Source: Sphingobacteriales bacterium 44-15
Lineage (GTDB): Bacteria > Bacteroidota > Bacteroidia > Chitinophagales > Chitinophagaceae
Direction: 5' to 3'
DNA: 64,000 nt
NCBI GenBank assembly: GCA_001899685.1
Contig: MKWG01000029.1
Span: 16,162 to 80,161 of the forward strand
Position numbers and translations under genes: made by a program. Positions 42,800-51,871 of the stretch are shown one piece after another; the first letter of the stretch is position 1; the number at the start of each line of letters is the position of its first letter. The notes beneath the pieces were generated by a model, which saw only the letters and a list, made by a program, of their open reading frames with translations, was not told where the DNA came from and ran no database searches.

Positions 42800-43477
42800 A
42801 TGGTATTGCTTTTTACTCCAAATACTTTATGTCCTTCCTTTTTATTATTTTTATTTTTCAAAACTAACACTGCATTGCCCGGAAAGGATACATACGATGA
42901 TGCCCTGCTAATTCAGGAATTGCGGCAAAATAATGCTGAAGCATTTATAGAGCTATATAACAGGTATCATGTACAGATGTATAGCTGGCTGATCCGCTTT
43001 GTTAAACTTCCCGAGTTTGCTGAAGATATTATCCAGGAAACTTTTTTAAAGATCTGGGAGATCAGGCATCGTCTCAATCCCGCGCAATCTTTTCCTGCCT
43101 ACCTGTATCGGATAAGCCGTAATAAAGCCTTTAAATCATTGAAGAAAATTTCACTGGATGAAACGCTCAGGAAACAGGTATTGATCCAGTTTGAAATAGA
43201 GTCGGATGATCCCGAAAAAAGATTACGATGGTTGCAATACCAGCAGTTGCTCGAAAATGCAGTCAACCGGCTGCCCGCACAACGGCAAAAAGTATTCAAG
43301 CTGTGCAGGCAAAACAATAAGACCTACGACGAAGTGGCAAATGAGCTGGGCATTTCCCGTAATACCGTAAAAGAGCACATGGTCAAAGCCATGCAGGACA
43401 TCCGGCAATACTTCTACCGGTATGGCGAGATCAGCCTCATCCTGTTGTTTTGCAGCCCGGTGCTGATATTGTATTGA
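42800..43477 (+). CDS. ECF sigma-70 factor (second locus)
   Basis: ECF sigma factor with sigma-2 (ALLIQELRQNNAEAFIELYNRY, FAEDIIQETFLKIWEIRHRL), sigma-4 (TYDEVANELGISRNTVKEHMVKAMQDI) and a hydrophobic C-terminal tail (SLILLFCSPVLILY). The family's expected N-terminus is near DTYDDALLIQEL, but no ATG lies there: the ATG at 42800 adds about 30 hydrophobic residues unlike a sigma factor, and a TTG at 42875 is the other option. Pairs with the FecR gene at 43983, but about 500 bp of repeat DNA lie between them, whereas the first locus has about 100 bp. Confidence 0.85.
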   Translation: MVLLFTPNTLCPSFLLFLFFKTNTALPGKDTYDDALLIQELRQNNAEAFIELYNRYHVQMYSWLIRFVKLPEFAEDIIQETFLKIWEIRHRLNPAQSFPAYLYRISRNKAFKSLKKISLDETLRKQVLIQFEIESDDPEKRLRWLQYQQLLENAVNRLPAQRQKVFKLCRQNNKTYDEVANELGISRNTVKEHMVKAMQDIRQYFYRYGEISLILLFCSPVLILY

Positions 43478-43478
43478 G

Positions 43479-43511
43479 ACGTGAGACGTGAAAAGAGAGA
43501 CGTGAGATCTC
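43479..43511. repeat. 7-bp-period repeat after sigma gene
   Basis: Units gagac/gtgagac/gtgaaaa/gagagac/gtgagat followed by inverse ctctcac, directly after the sigma stop codon. Confidence 0.5.
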
Positions 43512-43644
43512 TCACCATTTTACTTTTATCTTCTCATTTTTAAAGGCTTTTTCATTTTGTGTAATAATCACACGGCGTATTCGTCATTTCGAGTTAACAA
43601 GTAGGCGGCGCCTCAGTCATTTCGGTTATAACGTTGATATTGCT

Positions 43645-43775
43645 TCTCCCGACCTTCGGTTGGGATCGCAAATACGGCGAGAGTGTTGATGATTTTTTAG
43701 CTTTTGTGATACTTAAAGCGTGCAAATAGTCCACAATCTTGTTCGTCACTGCTAACCCAACCGAAGGTCGGGAGA
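43645..43775. repeat. Inverted-repeat element between sigma and FecR genes
   Basis: Perfect 20-bp inverted repeats, TCTCCCGACCTTCGGTTGGG (43645-43664) and its complement (43756-43775), enclose 91 bp of AT-rich DNA. Looks like a miniature mobile element or a large hairpin. The open frame that runs across it on the minus strand has no protein-like features. Confidence 0.65.
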
Positions 43776-43844
43776 GAAAGGTATTCTTCTTTTGCTCTTT
43801 TGTGTCAAGTCTGAAAAGGCAAATAAGAGAGATGACCCTCTCAC

Positions 43845-43921
43845 GATTCACCTTTCACATTTCACGATTCACTTCTCGCGGCAACCTGAAACCTGTGACC
43901 TGAAACCTGAAACCTGAAACT
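43845..43921. repeat. 7-bp-period repeat upstream of FecR gene
   Basis: Units tctcacg/attcacc/tttcaca/tttcacg/attcact, then acctgaa/acctgtg/acctgaa/acctgaa/acctgaa. Two unit types abut, as at 13337-13441. Confidence 0.65.
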
Positions 43922-43982
43922 TTTTTCATCCCCACCCACCCTGTTTTCTTTTTCCGGGATTTATACATAATAAACCCACCGG

Positions 43983-45212
43983 ATGGAAAAAGACAAAACA
44001 TATTATGAGCAATTGTTTGCCCGCTATCTGGACGATGAATGTACGCCGGAAGAATTAGAAGAAGTATTGGATTATATAGGAAAAGACGAAGCCAACCGCC
44101 TGGTGCTTGAGCAGATGCAGGCAGCACACAGTCAGTCGTTCAGCCGGGAAGTATCATCGGAGGAAAGTGAATGGAGCGAACGGGTAAGGCTGGAATTATT
44201 AAAAAGAACCAATGCCGGTATAGTTGTACCATTTTATAAAAGAAAATTGCCCGGAGTGGCAGCGGCCGTTATGCTGCTACTGGTTTCTACAACCGCTTAT
44301 TATTACTTTAACTATAAGAACAAGCCTGTTGCGCCCCCGGTAACCTCAGAAAATAAAAATGAAACCATCACCCCGGGAGGGAATAAAGCCACACTAACAC
44401 TGGCAGATGGCGCTGTAATTGACCTGAGCGAAACAGAGAACGGCAACCTGGCGTTCCAGGGAAATGCGAAGGTAATAAAGCTTGAAGACCAACTTAATTA
44501 TACAACAGCCAATACAAAAAACAACAGCATCACGTATAATACCGTCACTACACCCCGGGGCGGGCAATATGTGGTAGTATTATCCGACGGAAGCAAAGTC
44601 TGGCTGAATGCCGCGTCTTCGCTAAAGTTCCCGACAACATTTAAAGGTACTGACAGGCAGGTGGAGCTTACCGGGGAAGGATACTTTGAAATTGCTAAAA
44701 GTATACTGCCCGGCGGGAAAAAGCAGCCTTTCTATGTGAATGTACATTCGGCAACGGGCAATGGCGGCACTATTGAAGTATTGGGCACTCATTTTAATAT
44801 AATGGCTTATGATGAAGAAGCAGAAATAAACACAACACTGCTCGAAGGATCAGTTAAGGTAAATATGCCGGATAAAACTGTATTCCTGACCCCCGGCCAG
44901 CAGGCGCATGTAACAAAGTCTGATAAAAAAACAGAAGTGCTTACCGGTGTGGATATTGAAAGTGTGATAGCCTGGAAAAACGGAGAGTTCAGGTTTGACA
45001 ATATGGATGTAAAAGCCATTATGCGACAAATAGGGCGATGGTATGATGTCAACATCGTGTATGAGGCAGGGCTCCCGGAAACAGGTCTTTCAGGAAAAAT
45101 TGAGCGTAAAAAAAATATAGAGCAATTACTGGAAATTCTTGAAACCACGCATAAGGTTCAATTTAACATTAAAGGGAAGAACATAATCGTATCCCCTTAC
45201 AAAGAATCATAA
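43983..45212 (+). CDS. fecR: FecR-family anti-sigma factor (second locus)
   Basis: 409 residues: cytoplasmic helical N-terminus (about 1-88; YYEQLFARYLDDECTPEELEEVLDYI), one membrane helix (about 90-109), FecR domain (about 120-310; YNTVTTPRGGQYVVVLSDGSKVWLNAASSLKFP, IEVLGTHFNIMAYDEEAEINTTLLEG) and DUF4974-type C-terminus (about 330-409; MDVKAIMRQIGRWYDVNIVYE). Holds the sigma factor encoded upstream and senses the STN domain of the SusC encoded 150 bp downstream. Closely parallels the FecR at 24087-25313 in length and domain order. Confidence 0.93.
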   Translation: MEKDKTYYEQLFARYLDDECTPEELEEVLDYIGKDEANRLVLEQMQAAHSQSFSREVSSEESEWSERVRLELLKRTNAGIVVPFYKRKLPGVAAAVMLLLVSTTAYYYFNYKNKPVAPPVTSENKNETITPGGNKATLTLADGAVIDLSETENGNLAFQGNAKVIKLEDQLNYTTANTKNNSITYNTVTTPRGGQYVVVLSDGSKVWLNAASSLKFPTTFKGTDRQVELTGEGYFEIAKSILPGGKKQPFYVNVHSATGNGGTIEVLGTHFNIMAYDEEAEINTTLLEGSVKVNMPDKTVFLTPGQQAHVTKSDKKTEVLTGVDIESVIAWKNGEFRFDNMDVKAIMRQIGRWYDVNIVYEAGLPETGLSGKIERKKNIEQLLEILETTHKVQFNIKGKNIIVSPYKES

Positions 45213-45264
45213 ATCCTTTTTCTTAACCAAAATACAGAACAATGATACAATAACTGCTTTAGCC

Positions 45265-45349
45265 AAAACAAAAACCGGAAGTGCTACCAACACTCCCGGC
45301 GGATGGGCAATTAAAATTCAAACTTTCACACTCAAATTTTCAAAACCCA
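45265..45349 (-). ncRNA. Predicted cis-antisense small RNA over susC leader (second locus)
   Basis: About 85 nt on the minus strand, from the promoter at 45356-45387 to the terminator at 45275-45299 with its T-rich tail. Complementary to the leader of the SusC mRNA, ending a few nucleotides before the ATG. Its 5' part includes TGTTTGGGTTT (45343-45353, minus strand) as in the candidate of the first locus; the middle is built of the 7-bp intergenic repeat (attcaaa/ctttcac/actcaaa/ttttcaa). The shared 11 bases may instead be a sense leader element, so the call is tentative. Confidence 0.42.
45275..45299 (-). terminator. Intrinsic terminator facing against the operon
   Basis: Stem CCGGAAGTG (45275-45283) with CACTCCCGG (45291-45299), one mismatch, 7-nt loop. 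On the minus strand it is followed by TTTTTGTTTT; on the operon strand no T tract follows. Confidence 0.65.
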
Positions 45350-45355
45350 AACATT

Positions 45356-45387
45356 CAAATTTATGGATTCACGATTGTTTTACCAAG
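45356..45387 (-). promoter_or_regulatory. Promoter antisense to the susC start (second locus)
   Basis: Minus-strand CTTG (45384-45387), a 20-bp spacer and TAAATTTG (45356-45363), a full match to TAnnTTTG with a near-match -33. The -7 box overlaps the first base of the SusC start codon, as in the first locus. Confidence 0.45.
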
Positions 45388-48300
45388 TTCGGAAGAGCTG
45401 TGGTAAGCTTTTTATTAAAAAGCTGTTGATTATGAAACTAACTGCAGTTTTAATCCTTGCATTCACCTTACAACTCAATGCAAAATCTTATTCTCAAAAA
45501 ATAAGCATTTCAGAAAAAAACATTCCTCTTTCAAAAGTCTTCAGGCTCATTGAAAAGCAAACAGGTTATTCGTTCATTTATGAGAATAAGGCCCTGAGAA
45601 GAGCCAGGCCGGTTTCCCTTAATATCAGAAATACCGACCTTACCGAGGCGCTAAATATTTGCTTTAAAGAACAGCCTCTTGTATATGAAATAAAATACAA
45701 TACTGTTATTATCCGGGAAAAAGAAATGGCTGATAAAATTGCGTCCGAAAAAAGGGAAGACACTCCTGCAATAACACCTCCGATCACAGTAAAAGGGAGT
45801 ATCACCAATGAAAAAGGGCAGCCTCTCGCCGGAGCCACTATAACCATAAAAGGAACTGGTCAGTCCGTGGTTTCCGACAATAACGGCAACTATTCAATAA
45901 CAGTACCTTCCACAAAAGCTGTACTGGTGTTTTCGTACGTAGGGCTTGTAACTGAAGAAAAAATAGTTGGAAATACTGTAACAATTAACATAAAGCTGGT
46001 GGAAGACTTAAGGGATATGAGTGAAGTGGTGGTAATTGGATATGGAACTGTTAAGAAACGAGACCTTACCGGTGCCGTGGCACAGGTGAAGTCTAAAGAT
46101 CTCAATGCATTTCCGGCGACAAATGTTTTACAGGCATTATCCGGGAGGGCGCCGGGTGTGCAGGTATTGCAAAATACAGGTGCGCCGGGAGCAGCTATCA
46201 GCGTTCGTATACGCGGCACCAATTCTATCCAGGGCAGCAATGAGCCATTGTATGTTGTTGATGGCTTTCCTATTTCAGGGAGCAATCCAACTGTGTTGAA
46301 TAATATGGATATTGAAAGCATTGAAATACTTAAAGACGCTTCAGCCACGGCTATTTACGGATCAAGAGGCGCTAATGGCGTTGTGCTGATCACTACGAAA
46401 AGAGGCAAATCCGGCCGCACAAAAGTGGATTTTGAATCCAGCTATGGTGTGCAGATATTGCGTCATAAGCTGGAACTAATGGATGCAAAAGAATATGCCC
46501 GGTTTGTAAATATAGTGAGGGATAATGACGGGCTGCAGCCTTATTTTACTGAAGAACAGATTAACAACTTTGGAGAAGGATACGACTGGCAGGACAATTT
46601 ATTCAGGAAAGCGCCAATGAAAACCATTGGCTTAAATGTCAGCGCAGGCACCGATAAAACGCAATTTTCTATATCAGGAAGCGTACTTAACCAGGATGGC
46701 ATTGTTAAAAGAAGCGACTATGACAGGTATTCCGTAAGGGCAAACATTCATCACAACCTGAATAAAAAGATCAGCCTGGATCTTTCTACAATATTAACAC
46801 GTATTAATACGGATGCAAAAAACAGCGAGGGCGGTAACAGAGGCGCATCAATGATCTCAGCAGCGCTTTCTACCCCTCCCACGCTTACACCGTATAACGA
46901 TGACGGCTCATACAGGGTAATGCTCACAGCGTACCCCTTTATTTCAAATTCGCTATCGAATATGATGGCTATTATTAACGAACAAACAAATCCTACAAAA
47001 AGCAACAGGGTACTTGCCAACACCTCTTTCAGTTACAAACCCATACCTGACCTTACCATTAAAATACTCGGCGGTATAGAAACTGCAGACGACAGAACAG
47101 ATGCTTATACTACAACAAAATATATTAATTCACCCGGCAGGGCGAGCGTCAGCACCTCTCAAATGACCAGTCTGCTGAGCGAAAACACTATTACCTATTC
47201 TAAAAACTTCAACCAAAAGCACGCTTTATCCGCACTCGCAGGTTTTACCTACCAGGATTTTATCAGCACCTCATTAAGCGGCAGCGGTACGGGATTCATC
47301 AGTAATGTGACTGAAACATATGATCTGTCATCTGCCGAGATACCCGGCATACCTGGTTCCGGTTATTCTAAATCTGTATTATTATCTTACCTGGCAAGAG
47401 TAAACTACAGTTACGATGAAAAATATCTTGCAACTATCAGCTTCAGGAACGACGGTTCTTCCAAATACAGCCAGGGCAACAAATGGAGCTTCTTTCCTTC
47501 TGCCGCACTTGCCTGGCGTATTTCTAACGAAGATTTTTTAAAGGATAATCCTTTTATCTCTGATCTGAAGCTGAGAGCAAGCTGGGGATACACAGGCAGC
47601 CAGGCAATCAATGCCTATGCCACACTCAACCAGTTAATTGCAGGAAAAACAATTTTTGGAGATGCCTTATATAACACATACGCTCCCGGCACAAGGTTAC
47701 CCGGTAATTTAAAATGGGAAACCACAGAACAAAAAGATATAGGAATTGATCTGGGTATTTTGGATAACCGGATCGGATTGTCCGTTGATTACTATATTAA
47801 AAACACCAGGGATCTTTTGAATACGGTAAGGCTTCCATCTTCATTAGGTTTTACTACTACCATCCGCAATGTTGGTGAAGTGCAGAATAAAGGATTTGAG
47901 TTTGGATTAAATGCCAAAATGCTAACCGGAGCATTTAAATGGGATATTAATACCAATGTATCTCTTAACAGAAACAAAGTAATAAAGCTATATAATGGTG
48001 AAGACATACTGGGCGGGCAAATTGATGTTAACGCCGTTTCAGATAATACGAGCATTCTCAGAGAGGGTCAGCCCATTGGTATATTTTGGGGATATCTAGA
48101 AGACGGATATACAGATGCAGGCAAAATCAAATACCAGGACTTAGATAAAGACGGCAGCATTTCTATCAGGGATAAAACATATATCGGGAATCCTAACCCT
48201 GATTTTATTTATGGATTTAATTCATCCATGACGTATAAAAATTTTGAACTGTCATTCTTTATACAGGGTACCCGGGGCAATGACCTGTTGAATATAAGTT

Positions 48301-48692
48301 CAATCAATAATACGCTGGATTACGGTATTGGACTTAATACTCCGAAAGAAGTTTTTTATAATCACTGGACACCCACTAATACCAACGCTAAATATCCGCG
48401 TCCCAGCATTTCAACATCTACAAACATTTCCAACCGGTTTGTTGAAGATGGATCATACATGAGATTAAAGAATATCATGTTATCCTACAACCTGCCCGCC
48501 GGAACCATTAAGGGTATAAGTAATTTCCAGATCTATGTGAGCGGTCAGAACCTTTTAACGTTCACAAAGTATTCCTGGTGGGATCCTGAAGTAAATTCAG
48601 CCGGAGGTGCAAACTCCACTGCGCAGGGATTAGATTATTACAGCTATCCTACTTCTAAATCATATACTATAGGGATAAGAGCAGGTTTCTAA
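45363..48692 (+). CDS. susC: STN-domain SusC/RagA TonB-dependent transducer-transporter
   Basis: 1109 residues. Basic leader then signal hydrophobic stretch (about 22-40), STN domain (about 46-120; IPLSKVFRLIEKQTGYSFIYENKAL, LTEALNICFKEQPLVYEIKYNTVII), carboxypeptidase-D-like domain (about 140-215), plug (about 225-340; VVVIGYGTVKKRDLTGAVAQV, SIEILKDASATAIYGSRGANGVVLITTKRG) and barrel. Both transports the glycan and signals through FecR. Forms a pair with the SusD encoded 24 bp downstream. An internal ATG (residue 24) is an alternative start. Confidence 0.94.
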   Translation: MDSRLFYQVRKSCGKLFIKKLLIMKLTAVLILAFTLQLNAKSYSQKISISEKNIPLSKVFRLIEKQTGYSFIYENKALRRARPVSLNIRNTDLTEALNICFKEQPLVYEIKYNTVIIREKEMADKIASEKREDTPAITPPITVKGSITNEKGQPLAGATITIKGTGQSVVSDNNGNYSITVPSTKAVLVFSYVGLVTEEKIVGNTVTINIKLVEDLRDMSEVVVIGYGTVKKRDLTGAVAQVKSKDLNAFPATNVLQALSGRAPGVQVLQNTGAPGAAISVRIRGTNSIQGSNEPLYVVDGFPISGSNPTVLNNMDIESIEILKDASATAIYGSRGANGVVLITTKRGKSGRTKVDFESSYGVQILRHKLELMDAKEYARFVNIVRDNDGLQPYFTEEQINNFGEGYDWQDNLFRKAPMKTIGLNVSAGTDKTQFSISGSVLNQDGIVKRSDYDRYSVRANIHHNLNKKISLDLSTILTRINTDAKNSEGGNRGASMISAALSTPPTLTPYNDDGSYRVMLTAYPFISNSLSNMMAIINEQTNPTKSNRVLANTSFSYKPIPDLTIKILGGIETADDRTDAYTTTKYINSPGRASVSTSQMTSLLSENTITYSKNFNQKHALSALAGFTYQDFISTSLSGSGTGFISNVTETYDLSSAEIPGIPGSGYSKSVLLSYLARVNYSYDEKYLATISFRNDGSSKYSQGNKWSFFPSAALAWRISNEDFLKDNPFISDLKLRASWGYTGSQAINAYATLNQLIAGKTIFGDALYNTYAPGTRLPGNLKWETTEQKDIGIDLGILDNRIGLSVDYYIKNTRDLLNTVRLPSSLGFTTTIRNVGEVQNKGFEFGLNAKMLTGAFKWDINTNVSLNRNKVIKLYNGEDILGGQIDVNAVSDNTSILREGQPIGIFWGYLEDGYTDAGKIKYQDLDKDGSISIRDKTYIGNPNPDFIYGFNSSMTYKNFELSFFIQGTRGNDLLNISSINNTLDYGIGLNTPKEVFYNHWTPTNTNAKYPRPSISTSTNISNRFVEDGSYMRLKNIMLSYNLPAGTIKGISNFQIYVSGQNLLTFTKYSWWDPEVNSAGGANSTAQGLDYYSYPTSKSYTIGIRAGF

Positions 48693-48716
48693 TATTTCAA
48701 TACCAAACTTCATACA

Positions 48717-50198
48717 ATGAAAAAGTTACTAACAGTTCTATATATACATTTTGATCATTTTATATACAGATACATTCCCCTTCTATTCTTATTTACAGTT
48801 GCATGTAATAAATCTCTTATAGAAAATCCTAAATCAGTTGCAGTAGAGACGTTCTATAATACTGCTGCAGAACTTGAAGCTGCAGTTAACTCGGTATACT
48901 CACCATTAAGGGACGGGAATACGAACGGGATGGGCGTATACATTGCAGTACTGGAAGGGCATAGTGATTATGGGATCGGAAGAGGAAGCTATTCTGTGCT
49001 GAATGATTTTGCCGGATTAAATTCCGTAATCATCACCAGGGTTTCAGGGGTATGGGAAGCATTTTATTTAAGCATCCGCAACGCAAACCTGGTCATTAAA
49101 AATGCTCCTCACGCCAATGCCGCCAATGCAGAACAGATCAGCAGGACTATTGCAGAGGCAAAATTCTTAAGGGCGTTCGATTATTTTCATCTGGTAAGGA
49201 ACTGGAGTGGCGTACCCATACGTACCGAAGATAACATGGAAGAGCCTGATGTTAAAAGGGCTACCCCGGATGAAGTATATGCATTAATAACAGAAGATCT
49301 GCTGGAAGCAGAGAACAATCTCCCGGATATTGCAGCAGTACCCGGCAAACCAACCAAATGGTCGGCTAAAACTTTGCTGGCAGATGTATATCTCGAAAGA
49401 AAATTATACACCCAGTCCAGGGATAAAGCAAATGAGGTTATCCAGTCAGGGAAATATGCACTTATACCTGTCAGTTCCTCTGATGACTTCCAGAAAATTT
49501 TTGGACCCGATGTGATCACTTCATCTGAAGAAGTTTTTTATCTCAAATTCTCTCATCTTACCGGTCAGGGTAATTTGTGGCCCGAGCTGACAAACCATCC
49601 CGGCACCAAGTTGCTGGGTAGCGGAGGAGTATATGGGCTTCACAGCGATGCTTTAAACCCGGTTATCAGCAACTGGGATAATAATGATCTGCGTAAAGGG
49701 ATATGGTACAACTGGAATATAGGATTAGGCGCTACATCGCTTTTATCTAAAAAATTCATTGATCCCAATTCCATAGCTTTTGGAGGAGCGGCAAATGATC
49801 TTCCATGGTACAGGTATGCAGACGTTTTACTCATATATGCCGAAGCTGCAACAAGAGCAGCAAATGAACCCACAACAGAAGCCGTTGAAGCGCTTAACCA
49901 GGTGCATAGAAGAGCCTATGGCTATGCTCCTGCTACTCCTTCACCTGCTGATTTTGTTATAACCGATTATAACGCAGATAGTTTTGTTGACCTGGTGATC
50001 AAAGAAAGAGGATACGAATTTCAATTTGAAGGAAAACGCTGGCATGAATTAAAAAGAACGGGAAAAGCCGCGGCCACTATTCTCGCAGTTAAAAATAAAG
50101 TTATTGCAGACAAGCATTATTTATGGCCGTTACCTGTATCTGAAATAAGCTTTAATAATGCTATTGACCCGGTTGCCGATCAAAACCCGGGCTATTGA
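48717..50198 (+). CDS. susD: SusD/RagB-family glycan-binding lipoprotein
   Basis: 493 residues. Lipobox FTVAC (Cys30) after a somewhat long leader. SusD TPR-type helices (AAELEAAVNSVYSPLRDG, IAEAKFLRAFDYFHLVRNWSGVPI, WSAKTLLADVYLERKLYTQSRDKANEVIQSG) and C-terminal RagB/SusD region (LLIYAEAATRA, VIKERGYEFQFEGKRWHELKRTGKA, LWPLPVSEISFN). Typical length for the family. Captures oligosaccharides for the SusC barrel. Confidence 0.93.
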   Translation: MKKLLTVLYIHFDHFIYRYIPLLFLFTVACNKSLIENPKSVAVETFYNTAAELEAAVNSVYSPLRDGNTNGMGVYIAVLEGHSDYGIGRGSYSVLNDFAGLNSVIITRVSGVWEAFYLSIRNANLVIKNAPHANAANAEQISRTIAEAKFLRAFDYFHLVRNWSGVPIRTEDNMEEPDVKRATPDEVYALITEDLLEAENNLPDIAAVPGKPTKWSAKTLLADVYLERKLYTQSRDKANEVIQSGKYALIPVSSSDDFQKIFGPDVITSSEEVFYLKFSHLTGQGNLWPELTNHPGTKLLGSGGVYGLHSDALNPVISNWDNNDLRKGIWYNWNIGLGATSLLSKKFIDPNSIAFGGAANDLPWYRYADVLLIYAEAATRAANEPTTEAVEALNQVHRRAYGYAPATPSPADFVITDYNADSFVDLVIKERGYEFQFEGKRWHELKRTGKAAATILAVKNKVIADKHYLWPLPVSEISFNNAIDPVADQNPGY

Positions 50199-50243
50199 CA
50201 ATTACTATTCATTAAAAATATTGTGTAACTAAAAATCATTGCC

Positions 50244-51725
50244 ATGCATACCGATCAAACAGATAATAATTACGAAAAGATATCGTCAATGTTCAATTTA
50301 AATCGCCGGAAATTCCTCAATTCTTCATTTGCAGCAGCCGGCGCTATCGTTATGCCAGCCTTTGGAAATGCAAATCATAGCAATAAAACTGAGGCACCCG
50401 GAGTGGGGCAATTTGTTGAACCGAAAAAGACAATTCCCCTCAAAGGTGAATTTGATGTGGTGGTTTGTGGCGGCGGCCCGGCGGGCATTTCTGCAGCGGT
50501 TACAGCGGCAAGGGCAGGAGCACGTACACAATTGCTTGAGGTGCATGGATGCCTGGGCGGTGTGTGGACCGCCGGCCTGTTAACCTATATTTTTGATTTC
50601 AATAAGCCGGGGATCACCCAGGAAATAATTAAAAAATTAGACGAGCGTGGCGCCAGAAGGAATAAAGTGGCAGATCAGTTTGTATATGCACCTGATGAAA
50701 TGAAATTGCTCCTGGAAGAAATGGCAATGGATGCCGGGGTAAATTTTTTATTGCATACGCGGGTAGCTGCGGCCTATAAGGATAAAAAGCAGGTTACAAC
50801 AGTCATCAGCGAATCAAAATCCGGAAGAGAGGCCTGGAAGGCAAAAGTATTTATTGACGCAACAGGCGATGGAGATGTAGGCGCCCAGGCGGGCAATGGA
50901 TGGGATATTGGCATGGGTGGGGATAGCTGTCCCTGTCAGCCTTTAACATTGAATACCCTGGCTGTAGTGAAAGACGCAAATGCATTAAAAGATTATATTT
51001 CTTTTTATCAGGATGACAACGGAAAAGCAAACGGAAGCTGGCATGTTGCCGCTACAAAAGCATTCATGAAAGAGATCAACAGGGCCGGGATCTCTCCTTC
51101 TTATGGCATGCCCACGCTTTTCCTGATAAGAGATAATCTGGTAATGGTAATGGTAAACCATGAATATAATGTTAAAGCGTTTGATACTGCCGAAATTACG
51201 GAAGCCACCGTAAGAGCCAGAAAAGAAGTGTATAACATTGTAAGAGGTCTGAATAAGCTCGGCGGAGTGTGGGAAGGTATTCAGGTGGTTGCAACTCCCG
51301 AGCAAATCGGGATCCGGGATGGCCGGCGAATTCACGGAAGATATACGGTGAGCAAAGAAGATCTGATAACAGGGGCAAGGCACGATGACGGGGTAACAAT
51401 ACCAACATTTGGAGTTGATATTCATGCAACAGACAGAAAGACCAATGACGTGGAAACCATTTCCAGGGGAGGAATTAAAATGAAACCATACGATATACCG
51501 CTGAGAGCGCTGATAGCAAAGGATGTGGACGGATTAATGATGGCAGGACGGTGTATAAGCGGCGACTTCACTGCACATGCCAGTTACCGTGTTACAGGCA
51601 ATGCAGTAGCAATGGGCGAGGCAGCCGGGGTTATTGCAGCTATCGCAGCAAAAAGCAACCGGCTGCCGCATGAAGTAAACTGGGCAGAGGGGGAAGCATT
51701 GTTGAAGAAGCTGGGGCAACGGTAA
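50244..51725 (+). CDS. FAD-dependent oxidoreductase with Tat-like signal
   Basis: 493 residues. A second ATG at 50289 directly precedes a twin-arginine-like signal (FNLNRRKFLNSSFAAAGAIVMPAFG), making it a good alternative start. Then a GxGxxG dinucleotide fold (DVVVCGGGPAGISAA, about 71-84) and a GCLGG-WTAGLLTY segment near the flavin; C-terminal GLMMAGRCISGDFTAHASYRV-GNAVAMGEAAG is the closing FAD site. This branch of FAD oxidoreductases is common in Bacteroidota glycan loci and exported with bound cofactor. Substrate likely a sugar or sugar derivative; not known. Lies between the SusD and GH116-like genes. Confidence 0.82.
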   Translation: MHTDQTDNNYEKISSMFNLNRRKFLNSSFAAAGAIVMPAFGNANHSNKTEAPGVGQFVEPKKTIPLKGEFDVVVCGGGPAGISAAVTAARAGARTQLLEVHGCLGGVWTAGLLTYIFDFNKPGITQEIIKKLDERGARRNKVADQFVYAPDEMKLLLEEMAMDAGVNFLLHTRVAAAYKDKKQVTTVISESKSGREAWKAKVFIDATGDGDVGAQAGNGWDIGMGGDSCPCQPLTLNTLAVVKDANALKDYISFYQDDNGKANGSWHVAATKAFMKEINRAGISPSYGMPTLFLIRDNLVMVMVNHEYNVKAFDTAEITEATVRARKEVYNIVRGLNKLGGVWEGIQVVATPEQIGIRDGRRIHGRYTVSKEDLITGARHDDGVTIPTFGVDIHATDRKTNDVETISRGGIKMKPYDIPLRALIAKDVDGLMMAGRCISGDFTAHASYRVTGNAVAMGEAAGVIAAIAAKSNRLPHEVNWAEGEALLKKLGQR

Positions 51726-51871
51726 AATTGTCAATGAAGTTGCTAAATAAACCGGGCTATAGCATATTTGGCCCCGTAAAAGTGTATTTTTGACCGGTAT
51801 CACAAACAGGTATTGACATGAACAAAAATTCATTGTCTCAGCACCCAAACCGGCAAATACTACTTTAGTAT

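Noticed and set aside
43594-43851. 85-residue open frame between the sigma and FecR genes (minus strand)
   Set aside because: It runs through both arms of the 20-bp inverted repeat and has no signal peptide, domain or promoter; best explained as repeat DNA.
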